From the NCBI GenBank assembly GCA_002682825.1, contig NOKP01000015.1:310001-374000 (forward strand): a stretch of DNA of 64,000 bases. Reading direction: 5' to 3'. Every line of letters begins with the position of its first letter. Within the stretch, counting starts at the first letter, position 1. This document shows, piece by piece, positions 22,092 to 32,874 of this stretch. The DNA is from Neonectria sp. B-13 (taxonomy: Eukaryota > Ascomycota > Sordariomycetes > Hypocreales > Nectriaceae). The position numbers were made by a program, and so were the translations under genes. The notes under the pieces were generated by a model. That model did not search any database. It was not told the DNA's origin and saw only the letters and a program-made list of their open reading frames with translations.

Positions 22092-25021
22092 ATGGAACCG
22101 GCAAAAGCAAAGAAACGGGCCTTTCGAGCCTGCGTGCCTTGTCGGGCGCGCAAGGTGAGGTGCATCGTGACGGGGTCGTGCCAGCCATGCATGAACTGCA
22201 AGCTGGACGAGAAGGATTGCGACTTTGCCAGGAGAGCCAGGACACAGTATGTTCTCTCCGACTTGCCATTGGCTTGTCACTAATGGATGCGATGCGATAC
22301 AGTTCCAGACTTGATCGAAACCGTCACAAGAGTGCGAGAACCCCCGATTCCCGCTCCGACCGCTCGTCGAATGACCATCATCACTCAACGCATTCACCAA
22401 CAGCCTCGGATGGTTCGGGAAGCGATTCCATCGACCAACTCCCAAGCAATGTGCTCAACAATCTCCCTGCCAAAACACCGTCACCAAAGTCAAGCTCGAA
22501 CAATCCAGGTGCCCAATTTTGCCCATGCTTCACCACCCACGCCAACCTGACAGCTAACGCGGATTAGAAGAATTGAGCCTTCTGTATGACCCGACCGATC
22601 CTAGCTACTGTTTTCTCCAAGCGCCCAAAATTCAAACCATATTACCTCAAGATCTCGAATTTCTCAACAAGCAGGGATGCTTCATCGTGCCACAACGAGG
22701 CGTTCTCGACGAGTTTATGCGGCACTACTTCTCGTTCATCCACCCCATACTTCCTATTCTCAACGAGGCCGACTTCTGGGCCATGTACAACTCGCAGTCG
22801 GATGGTGGAAGTCAAGAGAGGATATCTATTATTGTTCTTCAAGGAATGCTGTTCACATCCTGCACTGTAAGTTTGCACCACATCACATCCAGAAACGCCT
22901 ACTAATAGTGCCTCTAGTTTGTGTCGGAGGAAACCCTCAAGACTCTTGGCTTCCAAACCACGCAGGATGCGAAATACTCATTCTATAGGCGTGCAAAGGT
23001 ATTGACAGTATCATTCTGATCATGGCACAAATGACTAATTCCGTATCAGCTTCTATACGACTTTGGGTACGAGCGATCATCAATAGCCATTGCCCAAGCT
23101 GCTGTGCTTCTTTCTCATTCACACCTAATCCCTCTTCCCTACGGAGGCTACAAACAGCTGGGCTCTCTTTGGTCAGGCATAGCGATCCACCACGCACGCG
23201 ATGCAAGAGCACACCGCTACTTTTCGATGACGCTGAACCCCCAGTCTCCAGACGAAGCGAAGCGGCACAATGTGCTCAAGCGGCTGTGGTGGTGTTGCAT
23301 CATCACTGATCGGGTTATACCATTGACTTCCCGCCAGAATATCAAGATCACCAGGTCCAACTTCAACTTCGATGCCAGCCCCGCACTGAGGTGCGAGGAT
23401 CTCTTCGACGAATTCTACAACTCGAATGTCTACGATTCGACTACCAAGATCCATCTAGCTCAAAATTTGGAAAAGCTGGTGGAGCTCTGCGTCATTCTTA
23501 CCGATGTTTTAACCTTGTCATCCTCGATTCGTGAGAATCCGTCGTTGGACCTCTCTCAGAGAATGTCAGGCCCGAACCAAGCTGGCCACTGTAGAATTCA
23601 GCTCCAGCGCTGGTACAACGCCTTTCTGGAAATGAAGTCGGCCAGGAACGGAAAGGTCATCCAGGATTCTAGCAGTACATCTCCTGGAAGCTCTGTGGTC
23701 TTGTTCACCAATCTAGCAGAGATGTATTATCAGTAAGTCGATTCTAAATCGTGATTATGGTATTATACTAAACATGCTGTCATTTAGCTCTGCAAGGCTG
23801 GCTCTTTGCCATTACGAGATGCTGCATATTGGCTTGTCCGTGTCCCCAAGCGAAAGCTGCAAGATCACAGAAATGCTTGAGAAGAGCTACGAGCTTCAGA
23901 ATGCGATTTCACAAGTGACGGAGTGCTTGGCGGAGTTGACTCGCCTACGTTTGATACGTTGGCTACCGATGAGCGCGTAAGTAATTACTTCCGAAATGGA
24001 TCAACTATACTAACCAAACGCCAGGGTCGGCTGCACTGCTTTGCCTCTAGCACTTCAGATTCTCGACGTTGAACTTCTTCAACTAAAGTCCCAAGATACT
24101 TCATTATCTACGGGGACTACAGTGTGTGCCAATCGCCAGCAAGAGCGACTCAACATGCTTATCGATGCCATGAAGACATATCGTCCAAGATACTATATAG
24201 TGGACTGGGTTGCGAGAACGATACGGCATATCGTCAACGTGGCACAACAATGGTTACCGTCAACCCGCGTCCCATCAAGCAGTTCAAAATTATCAGTTGG
24301 AGGCTGGATTGAGATTCTCCAAGCACAGCCGAGCTGTTACTTGCGTCTTGCCATGACTATGGACTTGAGTATCAGCAACGGACAACTCCCGGAAGAAAGC
24401 GACTTCCCACCAGGCTTACGCGACATTGTCCAGAGTCATATGAAAACTGCGATATCTCCCACCAGTATTCCTATGAGGATTGACCATATTCAACATCTGC
24501 AGCCAAGAAAGAAATACTTGGATGATGACACAACCCGCTTCAGAGATGCGGAAGAAAAGTCCACACCAGGCTTTCCCAGCGAAGAAGACTTATTCGATGA
24601 AGAGTCAGCTCGCCTCGTTGGCAACGTCACAGATTTTGATAGCACCATCGGGGGTATCCCATGTGCCACTGACATGCCTCCCACAACCAGTTTGAATGGG
24701 ACGAAAACATCCTCTGGGTTCAATGACGTGAGCATATGGCCCAACGCGCTGTTTGGCCTCAACCTAAATAGGTCTTTCACCTCTATTCAGCCTGGACTGG
24801 GAGATTTTCCACCCGGAACTGATCTGCTCGCTCATGACCAATCAATTTCATTGGACCCAGCCCAGTGGAATGATGTTCAGTCAAACAATGAGCTAGAACT
24901 GCCAGATTTTCGGATGGATGAGTCCTTCCTCGAAATAATGCGAGAAACCGCTGGCACAACACTGAGGAACAATGATGAACGCCTCCTCGAGCAGCTAGAC
25001 AGAGTCATCAACATACCTTGA
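22092..25021 (+). CDS. Zn(II)2Cys6 transcription factor with fungal-specific TF domain
   Basis: Nuclear regulator of 869 aa from seven exons: 22092-22246, 22303-22508, 22568-22866, 22918-22998, 23050-23732, 23788-23976 and 24025-25021 (2610 nt, in frame). The N-terminus holds a perfect CX2CX6CX8CX2CX6C binuclear zinc cluster (Cys14, 17, 24, 33, 36, 43; ACVPCRARKVRC start). A Ser/His-rich linker follows, then the fungal-specific TF middle domain (HYFSFIHPILPILNEADFW near residues 170-190 and the WWCCIITDR segment). The C-terminus is acidic and likely activating. Its place beside the aryl-aldehyde dehydrogenase suggests it controls the aromatic cluster, which is inference. An upstream in-frame ATG at 22029 would add 21 residues. 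The start at 22092 is preferred because it puts the zinc cluster at the usual distance. Confidence 0.9.
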
Positions 25022-25780
25022 TGCTGGATACAAGACTGCAGCTTTCTGGCAATGACCGTGTTGTACTGCATCCTGCAATACAAAATACGGTTTAGGAGGA
25101 GATCGATCGGTAATGCGTGTAAGAACATCATTTGTATATTAGACTACTAGGCCTTTCCAGCGTTGATCCATATTCCAAAAATGCAATTCAAGTCCTTAAA
25201 GCCGCCCTCGCCGATCCCATAAATAAGTGCTTGACAAGGTCCACGGCAATTCCAGAAGGTGATCTTGGTTTCGTAAAGAATTGATCAAATAGATCTAACG
25301 CCAATGACCTCAGCGCAAGGAGCCAGATACGGGAGTCGATTTTGCTGTCACAGCAAGAGACAAACAGGACATTGATGTTTGGTTGAGACATCCAGTCGGG
25401 TGTAGTCTGGGAGAATCAAGGAGCCATCATAATCGAACCTCAAATCGGATCAAACATCGTGAGAGGGGGACCGTGGTAAATCAAGAGTGTATTTCGGCAT
25501 TAATTGACTTTGCCCGGATTCGAAAAGTCTGATTACACCTTTTTGCCCACCAGAGTGAAACCCAAAAAGGAAGATTACGATGGAGCATGGAGGACCGTGG
25601 CGAATAAAGACTGGAATCCAGATAACGGGCGAATGACTGAACTAGTTCCTATTTCGACTAGATCCACGGTTCCACTGAAGACTGCATCTGTGATCTGACC
25701 ACCATGAGTGAATTTCCGAACAAGCTCCTCGAACAGATCCCACTCACCACTTCCATCACGAATTCCTGCGCTACAGCCGC
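25022..25780. other. intergenic region with uORF
   Basis: No full gene. It holds the 3' end of the regulator gene and the leader of the bisphosphatase-like gene, including a 26-codon uORF (25704-25784). Confidence 0.5.
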
Positions 25781-25784
25781 ATGA
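25704..25784 (+). promoter_or_regulatory. overlapping upstream ORF (26 codons)
   Basis: The ATG at 25704 has a good context (ACCATGAG) and the frame ends in TGA at 25782-25784. That stop overlaps the main start at 25781 as ATGATGA. Termination-reinitiation control is plausible. No intron that would remove the uORF could be found. Confidence 0.55.
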
Positions 25785-26800
25785 TGACTGTCGAAGACGT
25801 GAATGGCAAAGGCACGGAGCTACTCCCGTGGCTCCAATCCCTCGAGTATCCGGATTCTCGAAAATCTCTTTACACTGCCGTCCTTCCAGCACTTCTGAAC
25901 GCCGTGGCTGAGATTGGCAAGGCGTTGAGATCCTCGCAGGTCTCCCATGTTGGGTCCGCAAATGCATTTGGCGACGAGCAGCTCAACGTGGATGTTTTGG
26001 CAGAGAACATTATTCGGGATACTATCGCCAAATGCCCGACGATTTTCACTGCCAGCAGCGAGGAGGACCCTATTGAGCGACCTTCGCGACCAGACGAGAA
26101 AACTCCATCGCCGAGTGCTGTCTCGGAGCAATACACGGTCGCCTTCGACCCTCTTGACGGGAGCTCCATCATCGCGCCAAACTGGACTGTTGGCACGATC
26201 ATTGGTATCTGGGATGGCATCACAGCGCTTAACCAGGATCCCGTGCAGAAGCAGGTGGCTTCCGTCCTCGGAGTCTACGGACCACGCACAAATGCCGTTG
26301 TGGCACTCCGTGTTCCCGGCACGAAGGATGTCTGCTTCGAGGTTGCCCTGAATGCAGACGATACGACAAGGTATGAGGTGGTTCGTCCCGACGTCCAGCT
26401 AGCGAAACCGCCTTTCAAGACGCGATACTTTGCCCCAGCAAACTTACGTGCTGCGGCCGAGGACACGCAGTACATGAGTCTCATTACGCGATTTGTGCAA
26501 GAGAAGTATACCTTGCGCTACTCTGGCGGGCTCATTCCCGACGTGGTACACGCTCTCGTCAAAGGACACGGCATATACATCTCTCCGGTCACCGGGGCCA
26601 GCGCGGCGAAGCTTCGAAGACTCTACGAGCTGTGTCCCGTGGCCCTTGTGGTTGAGTGCGCTGGAGGCCAGGCTATTGATCCGACTGATGGAACGAGAAT
26701 CCTCGAAAGGGCAGTGGGGCACTGTGACGAGCGAGCAGGACTGGTCTGCGGGACTGCTGGTGAGGTTGAAACTGTAAGGGATGCCTTGAAAAGGAAATAA
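25781..26800 (+). CDS. sedoheptulose-1,7-bisphosphatase-like (FBPase superfamily)
   Basis: Intronless 339-aa sugar-bisphosphatase. Metal-binding motifs are seen as TASSEEDP (about residues 90-97) and FDPLDGSSI (122-130). The middle block WTVGTIIGIWDG and the later YTLRYSGGLIPDVVH block resemble SBPase more than canonical gluconeogenic FBPase. It would hydrolyse sedoheptulose-1,7-bisphosphate or fructose-1,6-bisphosphate. SBPase is classically a Calvin-cycle enzyme but scattered fungal homologues exist, probably acquired laterally. It follows the regulator in the same direction. Whether it belongs to the aromatic cluster is unknown. Confidence 0.87.
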   Translation: MMTVEDVNGKGTELLPWLQSLEYPDSRKSLYTAVLPALLNAVAEIGKALRSSQVSHVGSANAFGDEQLNVDVLAENIIRDTIAKCPTIFTASSEEDPIERPSRPDEKTPSPSAVSEQYTVAFDPLDGSSIIAPNWTVGTIIGIWDGITALNQDPVQKQVASVLGVYGPRTNAVVALRVPGTKDVCFEVALNADDTTRYEVVRPDVQLAKPPFKTRYFAPANLRAAAEDTQYMSLITRFVQEKYTLRYSGGLIPDVVHALVKGHGIYISPVTGASAAKLRRLYELCPVALVVECAGGQAIDPTDGTRILERAVGHCDERAGLVCGTAGEVETVRDALKRK

Positions 26801-27229
26801 GTTGAGGGTAGGCAAGATCTAGAGGGTAATGTTTTTTTGTCCCATGGCCGCGTCTTGAGACCCCTTGAGTGGATAGAAACGTGTCATGTAAGGCAACCGG
26901 GCCGCCGAGGGTATCAAAGTTCGTTGAGAAAGGCGAAATACGTCAGAGTTTGCAACAGGCAGATGAACCTTGTAGCTACCTTGGCAAATATTACGACGGC
27001 CCCCCGTTGATTGGTAGAATGTCCCACCGTTGCCAATCTGCGTTCATGTGCGACAACTCTGATGACTGTAGTAGTCTACTCGGAGACTTGCACACGTGTC
27101 TGTACCTAGTGTCTTGAAGATAAGTATGGTTCACTTGTATAAGTGTTCAGATGATTCCGGACTAAGTTCATCTGAGCGGTCCCAAGACATCCAGACCAGG
27201 CCCCGCTCTGATGGTCAATTTTTGACACG
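26801..27229. other. intergenic, upstream of pectin methylesterase
   Basis: 429 bp with no supported gene or conspicuous repeat. Confidence 0.45.
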
Positions 27230-28294
27230 ATGCTTGCAAAAACATTTCTCATACTGGCCACCTGGTTTTTCAGCGCTTTGGCGAAAAATTGCAGCAACCC
27301 CGAGGTTGCTCGCACTCAGGTTCCTGATGGGGCTCTCGTCGTTGATGGATCCGGGTCAGTGAAAGGTTGCTTCACTACCTTTGGTAAAGCCGTTAACGCC
27401 TTGAACAAGGAAATTCCTGCGGAGCAAGTGATCTTTGTGCTTCCAGGGGTCTACAAAGAACAGGTGTACATTCCTCCTCTCCTCGGACCACTTACCATCC
27501 GAGGATGGACCTGCGATGCACGTTCCCACGTCGACAACCAGGTGGTACTGACAAACAACCTTTCCCGGCAGTCTCCCAACATTACCGGAAACGACGAGAC
27601 TGCCACTCTTCGACTCTGGTCTTCTCGAGTAAAATTGTACAATCTGAACGTCACCAACACCTTCGGACCACCTCCATGGCGAAAAGGGCAAGCCCTGGCT
27701 TTGAGTGCCCAAGCATCAGATCTGGGTGTCTATGGATGCAGCTTCAAGGGTTGGGAGGACACCGTATACGCCAACGTGGGTCGCCAATTGTACGCGAACA
27801 CGTACATCAACGGTGCTGTGGACTTTATATGCGGAGTCAAAGCTGCTGCTTGGTTCGAAAACTGCGACATTGTCTCAATCAGCGACGGCTACATCGCCGG
27901 AAACGGCCGGGACTCGTCTGACAGTACCTCGTTCTTCGTCTTCAACGAATGCACCATTTCTGGAACGAGCAACGGATCCTCGACGTACCTGGCCAGGCCA
28001 TGGGGAGCCTTCTCTAGAGTTGTGTTCCAGCGGTGTGAGCTCGGAAACGTGGTTACCCCGGAGGGATGGGCCAAGAGGGATTACAGACAGAGTGTGGCCA
28101 ACCTCTTCTTTGGCGAGTACAGGAACAGAGGGGACGGAGCCGCAGGCCAGTGGGGGACCAGGAGCCATAAGGTCAGGGCCAGGAGAGCGAAGTTTTCAAT
28201 CGAGCTTCCGGTACGTGTCAAGATTATCGAGCTTTTGGGCCGCATGTATAGGCAGGAGTCATGGGTGGATGCAGCATATCTCCCACCAGAATAA
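27230..28294 (+). CDS. secreted pectin methylesterase (CE8)
   Basis: Extracellular enzyme removing methyl esters from homogalacturonan. Single exon, 354 aa. The signal peptide is about residues 1-18 (MLAKTFLILATWFFSALA). The CE8 active-site series is intact: QALALSAQASDLGVYGC with the conserved Gln, GWEDTVYA (catalytic acid Asp), GAVDFICG (nucleophile Asp) and YLARPWG (substrate Arg/Trp). The C-terminal SWVDAAYLPP matches the family end. A possible intron with donor GTACGTG near 28211 was considered, but the frame reads through sensibly. Together with the rhamnogalacturonan lyase at 34625-36428 it forms a loose pectin-attack group. Confidence 0.93.
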   Translation: MLAKTFLILATWFFSALAKNCSNPEVARTQVPDGALVVDGSGSVKGCFTTFGKAVNALNKEIPAEQVIFVLPGVYKEQVYIPPLLGPLTIRGWTCDARSHVDNQVVLTNNLSRQSPNITGNDETATLRLWSSRVKLYNLNVTNTFGPPPWRKGQALALSAQASDLGVYGCSFKGWEDTVYANVGRQLYANTYINGAVDFICGVKAAAWFENCDIVSISDGYIAGNGRDSSDSTSFFVFNECTISGTSNGSSTYLARPWGAFSRVVFQRCELGNVVTPEGWAKRDYRQSVANLFFGEYRNRGDGAAGQWGTRSHKVRARRAKFSIELPVRVKIIELLGRMYRQESWVDAAYLPPE

Positions 28295-29620
28295 AAGCAC
28301 GTATTTTGAAAACAATTTGTTACAGTTTTCCATGACCCGCATGATACACGTTGCGCTCGTCAAATGAGTAAACACGTGCACGAAAAGGATGATCTTGATT
28401 CCAACATGGAATGGCACCCCACTCTTGCCTCACCCACTCTCGATGGATCTACGGATACAGAGGATGGGGTTGCCAGAATAATCGACGTAGCGAGTAAATC
28501 AATCTAATACCAACGGGGTAAAGATATGCAGAGGCGATCAGCCCCATACCAAGGAAACAGAGCTTTGTAACATGGACTTGCACGTAGCAGCTTGCCATAG
28601 GGTCTGTTCCCTAATTAGTGCTACCAATGGTTGATTACTTCATTCTCGTAGTCAATGGCAGACTGCTTCGAGAATTCGACGTATTTGCCGTTTTATAGAG
28701 TGATTGAGTAGGGCATTTGGACAATTTGCTCACAGGATGAGTGGCATTGAGGTGCAATGACCAAGCACGCTAATTATCTCCCTCTTTGAGGTACATGATG
28801 TAGTTGACATCTTTCAAAGATTGTTTCAGGGCAGGTTTGATGCAATAGAAGAAGAAGGGGACAATGGAGAACCCAGATCAGAGGGTTGTTTGAGTGTTGA
28901 TCTCAGATACGATAGAGGCCGTCGATACGCTGCAATCTCAAAAGTGGGGGATTTGATAATGGGCCGGAGCCCTCGAACCGTTGGGTTACTTTAGAATGCA
29001 GTGTAATGCTAAAAAGGACTATACTCCCACTCTTCAAGGCAGCTATGACGTTGATAAACCTTCAATGGTTGCAACTCATGAGGATGGTCGGGTTGGGCGA
29101 GAAGAAGACTGCTGGCTATGCCGCCTGAGGCTCGAGAGGGCAGCGGTCGAGACAGTTTGAGCTGTAGAGAGCATGCGTATTAGATAGAGAACCAAGTTCC
29201 AGTTCCGTAACTAATCTTGGACGCACCTGTGTCGTCTGAACGTGAACATGAAGCTGCCTTTGTGCCTTTTGGGGCTTCTCTCGCTGCATCCATCTCCAAC
29301 GGGGAGGGCATACAGCGTAGTTTAAGGTAGGAGAGTCTCACCTCAAGCCCTTCAACCATGGCCGTGGCATGTTGTCGGTAGATGATCTAGGAGATAAAAA
29401 ACTGAATTGCTTCAACAGTGGTATCTTGAACTTGACAAACTGGGGGATGGACGGAGGCGGAGTACTCGTATCGCCTGTCGTCACAGAGCACTGTCCACAG
29501 AGTATAAGAACCTGGCTGTATGGCCCGATTAGTTCTCAAAAGATTGATGTTTATTGCCTTCCATTCAACTCTCTTGAGAACAACGAGAACTGGGACATTT
29601 TTATTCCTCCTCTTCACTAC
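28295..29620. other. intergenic, contains direct repeat copy 1
   Basis: No gene. It includes the higher-GC copy of a 520-bp direct repeat (28547-29066). Confidence 0.5.
28547..29066. repeat. 520-bp direct repeat, copy 1 (less mutated)
   Basis: Alignable along its length with 32280-32805 in the same orientation. Shared anchors include TACCAAGGAAACAGAGCT, CCCAGATCAGAGGGTT, TGAGTGTTGATCTCAGATAC and CTCTTCAAGGCAGCT. No TG..CA ends, pol frame or target duplication was seen. Confidence 0.85.
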
Positions 29621-30291
29621 CTATGGAGATGACAAAGCTGTCTCAACTTTAACCCACAGTTCGCGCTCCAGGTGAGCCTTGAGCCACTGTATATGCTCTG
29701 GATACTCCCTTAAGAATTTGACTGAATCGTCAAGCATGGGTACACCGAGGCGGAGGTACGACTTGATAATTTGGCGACGGACTAATGGATCATATTTCCC
29801 ATCTGGTCCTTTAGGCACCTTATGGAACTTCCTTCCCTCCCAAGTAAATGGCCATTTCTTGAGTTCTTTCTGTATCTTAGAAGGGAGGTCCTCGTGGACA
29901 CGGACGCTGAAAGCCTTGTTAGCTTGAGCTGGTCTTGAGCCAGGGGTGAGATGATATATAATTAGAAGGGTGCGACCTACAGAGACTCTCCTGTCCACTT
30001 GTACCATATTACTGGTACCTTTTCCTCTTGAACAGTGTGATCATCGCCGTGGTGATCGATCAGAAAAAAGCATTTCCTGTTGTTGAGGCCGAAGTCGTCA
30101 CCATATGCATACCAACGCTCCCGGGCATAATCGAAGTCCCGTTTCCAATGATGCTGGCAGACCACGTTTTTAACGAAGGTGAGCTTTTCCCCACGATCAC
30201 TACCAGGCACAAGGTGAGTGACTGATTGCAGCAAAATCCGCACTTTGGCTGCAGAATTCGCCACGGGTTGCGGCGTTGCTGAGCTCTCCAT
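29621..30291 (-). CDS. conserved-looking hypothetical protein
   Basis: 198 aa from two exons, 30291-29981 and 29906-29621, joined over a 74-nt intron with GT/AG ends (597 nt in frame). The protein is soluble, charged and Trp/Tyr-rich, with no signal peptide, membrane span or motif that I recognise. It includes a WKRDFDYARERWYAYGDDFG block and a C-terminal helical, Lys/Glu-rich half. Clean splicing and sustained sequence complexity support a real gene. It lies between the two 520-bp direct repeats. Confidence 0.6.
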
Positions 30292-30815
30292 GATTAATTG
30301 ATAATGGCGGTGGCACTTGTGTTGTTGGCAATGAATACACGGAGCTCGTGTGCGGTGATATAAGGATTGTTAAGTGGGTTGGATCTTGGGATATTCAAGA
30401 GGTGGATTGTCTAACGCGTGGAAGAGCAGGCATTTGTTATAGTTATTGAGGGGGGAAATAACTTTTACGGTGCAGAGGTACCCGCCCGTTGTTGGAGTTT
30501 TTTTTCTTTTCTTTTTCTTTCTAAACTTTCTTTTATTGCCGTGTGACTCATGAAGTTCTCAAACATACCTTGATGTGTTGGACTCTCCCATAAAGGGGTG
30601 GCAATCCGGCAAATGTAGGTCAAGACTGCAAAATCATAAAATCGCAACACAGCAGTCATCCATAACACGACCCACATAACCGCACGAAAACGAGGACGGC
30701 TTGATTTCTTCACATGTGCGACTGTGACTAATGCTCCTTCAATGATCATTATCGTAATGATTATGTTTAGAACTCTGTTGCAGTGCAGCTGGAATATCCC
30801 CTCATGAGCGCTCTC
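30292..30815. other. intergenic region with pyrimidine tract
   Basis: A long TTTTTTTCTTTTCTTTTT tract at about 30500-30525 may be a 3' or promoter element. A minus-strand ATG frame at 30465-30749 (94 codons) holds one hydrophobic segment and a Lys-rich tail encoded by that tract. I regard it as doubtful. Confidence 0.4.
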
Positions 30816-31139
30816 TCAATACCAACCCCAGCAACTGCACGTACGTCGCTCGATGACAGGCACCTGCTCCCTCCTCCTGCCAGTCCCAAAGCAAAAGTGG
30901 CAAGGGCAGAAGCGTTGCGTCCTTCCTGATGACATAAACCTCTCTTGGCAACCTGCTGTATGGCCATAGAACGTGCAATGGCCTACAAAATAGTCGCACT
31001 GCCTTTCTCGCCAATAGTAAACAGTGAAATTGTAAAACCCTATTCCGCGGCAAACCTCGCACTCTGGATGAGCCATCCATGTCGCTCCAGGGCTCCTTCC
31101 TTGAGAGCTGGAGCTAGAGCTAGAATGGTTTGACCACAT
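30816..31139 (-). CDS. small Cys-rich protein with CxxCxGxG motifs
   Basis: 107 aa, single exon. After a Ser-rich start it has CEVCRGIG and CPCHFCFGTG, motifs of the DnaJ-type zinc-ribbon class (CxxCxGxG), with further Cys/His pairs between (CDYFVGHC, GHTAGC, CSCWGW). A small zinc-binding protein is likely. No J domain is present. The partner and function are unknown. It is flanked by the direct repeats. Confidence 0.55.
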   Translation of the reverse strand: MWSNHSSSSSSSQGRSPGATWMAHPECEVCRGIGFYNFTVYYWRERQCDYFVGHCTFYGHTAGCQERFMSSGRTQRFCPCHFCFGTGRRREQVPVIERRTCSCWGWY

Positions 31140-32279
31140 TGCAAAAAGGATATGGGTGTATGTTGTCTTAAAGATAGATCGAGAATTGTTAAAAGTGAAG
31201 TTGGTAAGGAATAGACCTTTAGGAAATTGTACCTCTTTATATATTCAACTATAGACTTGATTCACGGCAACCTCTCTGGCACTGGCTATTAGGGTTGGGA
31301 TCGATGTGACTAAAAATGACCTGTCCCGAGATGGCGTACATACCACATGGGCATGAGCGTCGAAACGATATGGACGAATAGCAGGGCTATGGCAAAGTTG
31401 GGTTGTGATACACCGAACATAAACGTGGTTTCATTCATTGCGTAAGTTCAGTGAATCACACAATAAGCTCAATAGAATGAACTCGGTAGAACGTCTGGCG
31501 AGTAGCGACGAAATAGGGACAGCAAAGCCCGCATGTGAAATACCTTCACAACCAACGACGACTACCTCAGCTACGACTACACCGACCCTAACCGCAACCG
31601 ACGCATCACCGACCTGCGATTCACCGACCCCCGCGACGACAAGACGCACATGGAGCTGACAAAGGGTGGCCTTCCCAGGGACTCGTACAAATGCCAGTGT
31701 TAAGGCGGCGATGACTTTCGTCGGCATCTACATTCTGTAACACGTTGCGTAAAAGTCCTGCAGGCATTGGCCCCACCAATAATGGGACAAGGAGAGAACC
31801 CGACAGATGACAGCCGGCAAGAATGGGTCTAGATGCCATCAAACAGATTCTTCCGTGCATCACTGTCAGACAATATCGGATGACCGCCGGAGCAGTCGGA
31901 GGTCGGGCGAAACCCCAGAGACCCTCTACTGTGTAAGAGCAGGTCGCTCTCCCGGTGGATACTACATTTGTTAGTGACGATGATGGAATCTGTAACAACA
32001 GCCAAGACAAGCCACTACATCGGGAGCAGTTTACCATTCAATGAGAACCTACCACCCACAATGACCCTATCAATCAAGTCATTGAGCACAACGACCTGGT
32101 GTCTATTGGTGACCATGACGTCGAGGGCCCAGAAATGGGAACAAGAACAGCCACTGGGCTGCTGCTCACCCAGAAGGGGTAATCAGAGCTGAGGGGGCCG
32201 AAGTTGAACTTGCCAGCGAAGAGGCCATAAAAGCGGCCATCCGTGCCAGCCCACGTGTCGCTTGAGCTTCGTCTCAATG

Positions 32280-32805
32280 TACCAAGGAAACAGAGCTATG
32301 TAACATGGACTTGCATATAGCAGCCTGCTAGAGGGTCTGTTTCCTAATCAGTGCTACCATTAGATAATTTATTTTCATATTTAGTAGCAGACTGCTTTAA
32401 GAATTTAAAGTACTTATCATTTTCTAAGGCAATTTAGTAGAGCATATAATTAATTGGCTTTTAAGATGAGTAATATTAGTATATACATAATTAAGCATAC
32501 TAATTATTTTCCTCTTAGAGGATAGATAGTATAATAAATAGGTTTCAAAGATTGATGTAAGGCACGTCTATTATAATAGCAGAAGTGGGGGACAATAGAC
32601 TTGAGCGAACCCAGATCAGAGGGTTATTTGAGTGTTGATCTCAGATACGGTAGGGCTAGTCGATATGCTGTAATCTCAAAAGTGGGGGATAAGATAATGG
32701 CCCTGAGCCCTTGAACTGTTGGGCTTGCTGTATGAATGCAGTGTAATGCTACACGGTATGTACTTCCACTCTTCAAGGCAGCTTTGACAGTGATAAACAT
32801 TCAAC
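32280..32805. repeat. 520-bp direct repeat, copy 2 (RIP-like, AT-shifted)
   Basis: Same order and orientation as 28547-29066, but many C:G pairs are replaced by T:A, for example gcacgtagcag to gcatatagcag and cttcgagaattcgacg to ctttaagaatttaaag. The copy ends 145 bp before the second CYP53 start. Confidence 0.85.
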
Positions 32806-32840
32806 GGCCGCGGTTGTGCTAGGCTGAACGGAAAATCGTA

Positions 32841-32860
32841 TGCGTGCTGAGTAGCACGCA
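32841..32860. promoter_or_regulatory. TGCGTGCT-gagt-AGCACGCA inverted repeat
   Basis: Perfect 8-bp arms with a 4-bp loop, 7 bp before TATAAAA (32868-32874) and 90 bp before the P450 ATG. It is a candidate operator or hairpin. Confidence 0.5.
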
Positions 32861-32867
32861 CAAATGC

Positions 32868-32874
32868 TATAAAA
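32868..32874 (+). promoter_or_regulatory. TATA box of second CYP53
   Basis: TATAAAA 77-83 bp upstream of the start codon. Confidence 0.6.

Noticed and set aside
21834..22445. 203-codon minus-strand frame over the regulator start
   Set aside because: Antisense to the zinc-cluster exons, with no domain.
28211..28256. Possible terminal intron in pectin methylesterase
   Set aside because: About 46 nt with unclear acceptor. The frame reads through to the family-typical SWVDAAYLP end.
28960..29000. tRNA B-box-like GGTTCGAGGGC on the minus strand
   Set aside because: No A box or cloverleaf could be built around it.
28547..32805. LTR retrotransposon flanked by the direct repeats
   Set aside because: No TG..CA ends, no primer-binding site or pol frame, and spliced genes between the repeats.
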